Below, piece by piece: positions 14,283 to 14,932 of a DNA stretch of 14,932 nt. Every line of letters starts with the position of its first letter. Within the stretch, counting starts at the first letter, position 1. The stretch lies in contig NZ_CP024770.1 of NCBI RefSeq assembly GCF_011395035.1, positions 1,415,198 through 1,430,129 on the forward strand, read 5' to 3'. The stretch comes from Pantoea cypripedii. GTDB taxonomy: Bacteria; Pseudomonadota; Gammaproteobacteria; Enterobacterales; Enterobacteriaceae. The notes beneath the pieces are model-generated. The model was not told where the DNA came from. It worked only from the letters and a program-made list of their open reading frames with translations, and did not search any database. A program made the translations under genes and the position numbers.

Positions 14283-14557
14283 GATGTTGCTGCGCTCCTC
14301 TTTTATGCCCCTATGACAGAGACAGTGGAAAGTTTCGCGGTAAAAGGGCTATCTGGGGCGGCAGATCAGGTCTGCGCGCAACATTGTACATGGCGATGCT
14401 TTCAGCGGTTCGATACTATCCTCAGATTAAAGACTGCTACACGTCGCTTATTGCACGTGGAAAACCTAAAAAAGTAGCTATAACAGCCTGCATCAGAAAA
14501 TTTATTACGATACTGAATGCTATGTTCCGTGATCAAAAGGGGTGGATATATAGCTGA
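14283..14557 (+). pseudogene. IS110-family transposase remnant, C-terminal part, frameshifted
   Basis: The C-terminal Transposase_20 region of an IS110-family protein is readable: RDSGKFRGKRAIWGGR, then LYMAMLSAVRYYPQIKDCY, LIARGKPKKVAITACIRKF and TILNAMFRD, ending at TGA 14555-14557. Upstream, VAALLFYAPM (from 14286) continues the family pattern in another frame, which implies one lost base near 14316. The N-terminal catalytic domain is missing. Weak similarity may extend back into the end of the Ner-like gene. Confidence 0.85.
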
Positions 14558-14654
14558 AGAGTTAATTCACGACTCCGGATGAGGTAGAAGAAAAGTATTC
14601 AGGTTAAACCCGAACGATTTAATGGTCCGCTTTGTGCCAGATATAGTCATTCAC

Positions 14655-14688
14655 ACCCTGAGAGTTACACTTTTAAGTGATTCAGGGT
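14655..14688. repeat. Strong stem-loop between the two IS110 sequences
   Basis: ACCCTGA (14655-14661) pairs with TCAGGGT (14682-14688), and inside it CACTT (14668-14672) pairs with AAGTG (14675-14679) around a TT loop. IS110-family elements often insert at hairpin-forming sequences, so this could be a target or an end of one of the two elements; the sequence alone does not decide. Confidence 0.5.
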
Positions 14689-14871
14689 ATGCGCTTATTG
14701 GTTACGAATATTGTGCCAGAATCATGTGATTTGATGATTGCCGCTTTGCTTTCGAGCCAGTAAGTGCTCCACGTTCGCTAACGAATACTCAGGGCATGCA
14801 GAAAAACTGCTGACTATATTTCTTTCGAAGAGCGTGGAATGCATACCAATCCCCGATAAAAGGAGTTGGTG
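14689..14871 (+). ncRNA. Structured 5' non-coding region of the IS110 element, candidate bridge RNA
   Basis: IS110-group elements encode a structured bridge RNA between the left end and the transposase gene; it pairs with target and donor DNA. Here the region before the start codon can fold: TCCACG-TTCG (14768-14777) with CGAA-GAG-CGTGGA (14826-14838), enclosing GCAG-AAAAA-CTGC (14798-14810). AGGAG (14861-14865) serves the transposase. I have not identified guide loops, the element's left end or the RNA boundaries. Confidence 0.35.
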
Positions 14872-14932
14872 ATGACTGCGAAAGATCAGTTTGCTGCTCA
14901 TGTTGGTCTGGACTGGGCGGATAAAAAACATG
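14872..14932 (+). CDS. IS110-family transposase, N-terminus only (runs off right edge)
   Basis: The first 20 residues, ending HVGLDWADKKH, are the start of the DEDD RuvC-like domain of an IS110-family transposase. D14 in GLDWAD fits the first catalytic acid. AGGAG lies 6 bases before the ATG at 14872. The rest is beyond the window, so completeness cannot be judged. The element would use RNA-guided (bridge RNA) recombination if it belongs to the IS110 group. Confidence 0.82.
   Translation, partial: MTAKDQFAAHVGLDWADKKH

Noticed and set aside
1..14932. CRISPR array, rRNA or plasmid iteron origin
   Set aside because: No regularly spaced direct repeats, no rRNA-like sequence and no iteron series were seen; the only short direct repeat of note is the pair before ssb.

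Overview
The window looks like part of a plasmid from an enterobacterium (Escherichia/Klebsiella/Salmonella type). The evidence is the ssb gene followed by a long orphan ParB-family gene, which is the leading-region gene order of F-like conjugative plasmids. IS66 and IS110 family elements, a YafO-like toxin and Ner/Nlp-type regulators are also typical of these hosts. No replication or transfer genes lie in the window, so the plasmid type is inferred.

Layout, left to right. (1) 1-2045: the 5' part of an IS66-family element on the minus strand (tnpA, tnpB, most of tnpC), ending in a terminal inverted repeat at 2045. (2) 2156-7035: a defence-like cargo block. It holds a small papain/transglutaminase-fold protein (+), then a convergent minus-strand operon read mcrB-like, mcrC-like, and a short cistron resembling the N-terminal domain of abortive-infection proteins. 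The McrB-like GTPase carries a PUA/EVE-like domain inserted inside its AAA+ module. (3) 7345-7657: a decayed 3' end of a second IS66-family element with its own terminal repeat. (4) 7733-9230: a minus-strand pair encoding a YafO-like toxin and an overlapping upstream 182-residue protein unlike YafN, followed by an unknown 116-residue gene. (5) 9231-10736: about 1.5 kb almost free of genes. Its right half is rich in hairpins and ends in a duplicated stem-loop motif just before ssb, which I read as a candidate single-stranded-DNA promoter (Frpo/ssi type). (6) 10737-13321: ssb and the ParB-like gene. (7) 13528-14280: two divergent small regulators (XRE and Ner/Nlp type) around two matching perfect palindromes, arranged like a phage switch. 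(8) 14283-14932: a frameshifted IS110-family remnant, a structured spacer, and the start of an intact-looking IS110-family transposase cut by the window end.

How the parts may work together. If the Frpo reading is right, ssb and parB-like would be expressed early from incoming single-stranded DNA during conjugation, with oriT to the right. The usual next genes, psiB and psiA, do not follow parB-like here; the switch module and IS110 sequences occupy that place. The McrBC-like block, bracketed by IS66 ends, is probably an acquired modification-dependent restriction module, and the YafO-like pair would add plasmid maintenance or anti-phage function. These functional links are inference; the gene identities rest on motifs read directly from the translations.
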